Origin: Astrothelium macrocarpum | Taxonomy: Eukaryota > Ascomycota > Dothideomycetes > Trypetheliales > Trypetheliaceae | Direction: 5' to 3' | Length of the DNA: 55,936 nt | NCBI GenBank assembly: GCA_021030915.1 | Contig: JAGEMR010000171.1 | Span: 1 to 55,936, forward strand | Part shown: positions 55,086 through 55,936 of the stretch, one piece after another | Layout: each line of letters starts with the position of its first letter | Position numbering within the stretch: the first letter of the stretch is position 1 | Made by a program: the position numbers and the translations under genes | The notes under the pieces: model-generated | What the model saw: only the letters and a program-made list of their open reading frames with translations | Told to the model about the DNA's origin: nothing | The model's database searches: none

Positions 55086-55936
55086 CCCGTTGGCCCCTTC
55101 CGCCATGGACGCTTGATGTCGAGGGACTAGAGAGAGATCAGCTCTCTGAGCCAGGATAGTGAGCGTCCAGGTGAACGTAACTATTGGCGTACAGTGACAA
55201 CATGCCTCGAACTCAATTTCACTAATGTTTCCCATTCGACGCAACCATACTGAATTGTCAAGAATGAGCTTCAGAAGCATGTATTTATAGAGGAAAACGA
55301 AGGTGCCGTAGTTCGATTCATGTATGAGACCTTGAAGATACGAAACTCGAACGTAGCGATCTCATGAATTAGAGTCTAGGAAAAACTTCAGAATGAAAGA
55401 TTTTTCACTCAACGCTTGTAAGACTAGCTGGCCCTCAAAATTTACCTTGTTGACCGTGCATGATACAGTCCTTTGGTACCGCGAACATTGGCCCTAATAC
55501 GAAATGAAGATTAATTTACTGCTATCGGCCTTCCGCGGACCATCGGATGTCTCGAAGCCGAGACAAAGGATCGTCTGAAGCCTTGAAAGATAGGTTGTTC
55601 ATGACATTCGGAAACATCGACGAGAGCCTGCGCACAAGTTCTGCAGTCAAAGAGGTGTTCGTTTGAAGCCAGGCTTCTTCTCACGATCAAGGATATCTAA
55701 AAACGGCTACGCTGTGATAGAAGGTATGGGCTTTCCAAATAGAGCGCATCCAGCTCGGCCAAATTGCGCCACCAGCTCAATCTCTACAGATGACGTAATA
55801 TCTCAAACCCTATTGATAAAATTTGTAAGATACTTTGGGAAACTGCCCCACTTCGCCCCTAGGAGTATTCCCCACCACACCGCTCGGACCACCACTCCGA
55901 CACCTTTTTTTGAACAGCGCACAAATCTTTGAAATT
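55086..55936. other. Downstream end of window, no gene seen
   Basis: About 850 bp. An open frame at 55663-55932 lacks an ATG start and any motif; a gene beginning beyond the window cannot be excluded. Confidence 0.4.

Noticed and set aside
1..55936. CRISPR arrays, operons or prophage features
   Set aside because: The window is eukaryotic; the only regular repeats are the in-gene 90-bp and 18-bp tandem arrays and the MITE repeats.

Overview
The window is nuclear DNA of a filamentous ascomycete (Pezizomycotina). Genes are split by short introns of about 50-65 nt with GTRNGT donors and AG acceptors. Conserved fungal proteins are present (MON2, MMS2, IML2, SEM1, phosphoglycerate kinase). Secreted oxidases and an Nep1-like protein carry fungal signal peptides, and several transposon relics show C-to-T decay as expected from RIP. 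A class such as Leotiomycetes is plausible but cannot be fixed from the sequence.

Layout. 1-1190 is an extremely AT-rich block holding a ruined DNA transposon. 1553-8640 is an extracellular oxidation module: a 7-exon GMC oxidoreductase, a 6-exon heme-thiolate peroxygenase on the opposite strand, and an intronless second GMC oxidoreductase. GMC enzymes of this class commonly make H2O2 and peroxygenases consume it, so the trio may work as one unit. The peroxygenase gene has been hit by two copies of a short hairpin MITE with 4-bp target duplications, one in its last intron and one directly behind its stop codon. A third intact copy lies at 35.5 kb and a decayed one near 9.0 kb.

9303-32082 is a conserved housekeeping block: an LYR-motif mitochondrial protein, a dead Tc1/mariner element, MMS2, MON2, a giant coiled-coil protein of about 2,480 residues, IML2, SEM1 and PGK. 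Spacing is compact and strands alternate.

33571-35202 is an odd C2H2-type gene with an in-frame 90-bp tandem repeat. 35.7-44.7 kb is gene-poor, with only decayed reading frames, including a probable dead small secreted protein gene. 44774-55085 is an accessory region: an AflR-like Zn2Cys6 regulator, a short-chain dehydrogenase, an Nep1-like protein, an intron-containing tRNA-Tyr, a membrane-anchored FAD oxidase of the berberine-bridge type and a medium-chain reductase. This looks like tailoring and effector genes of a secondary-metabolism or host-interaction locus, but no backbone synthase is inside the window.

Gene models are my own splice reconstructions by reading frame and splice consensus; none was checked against transcripts or databases.
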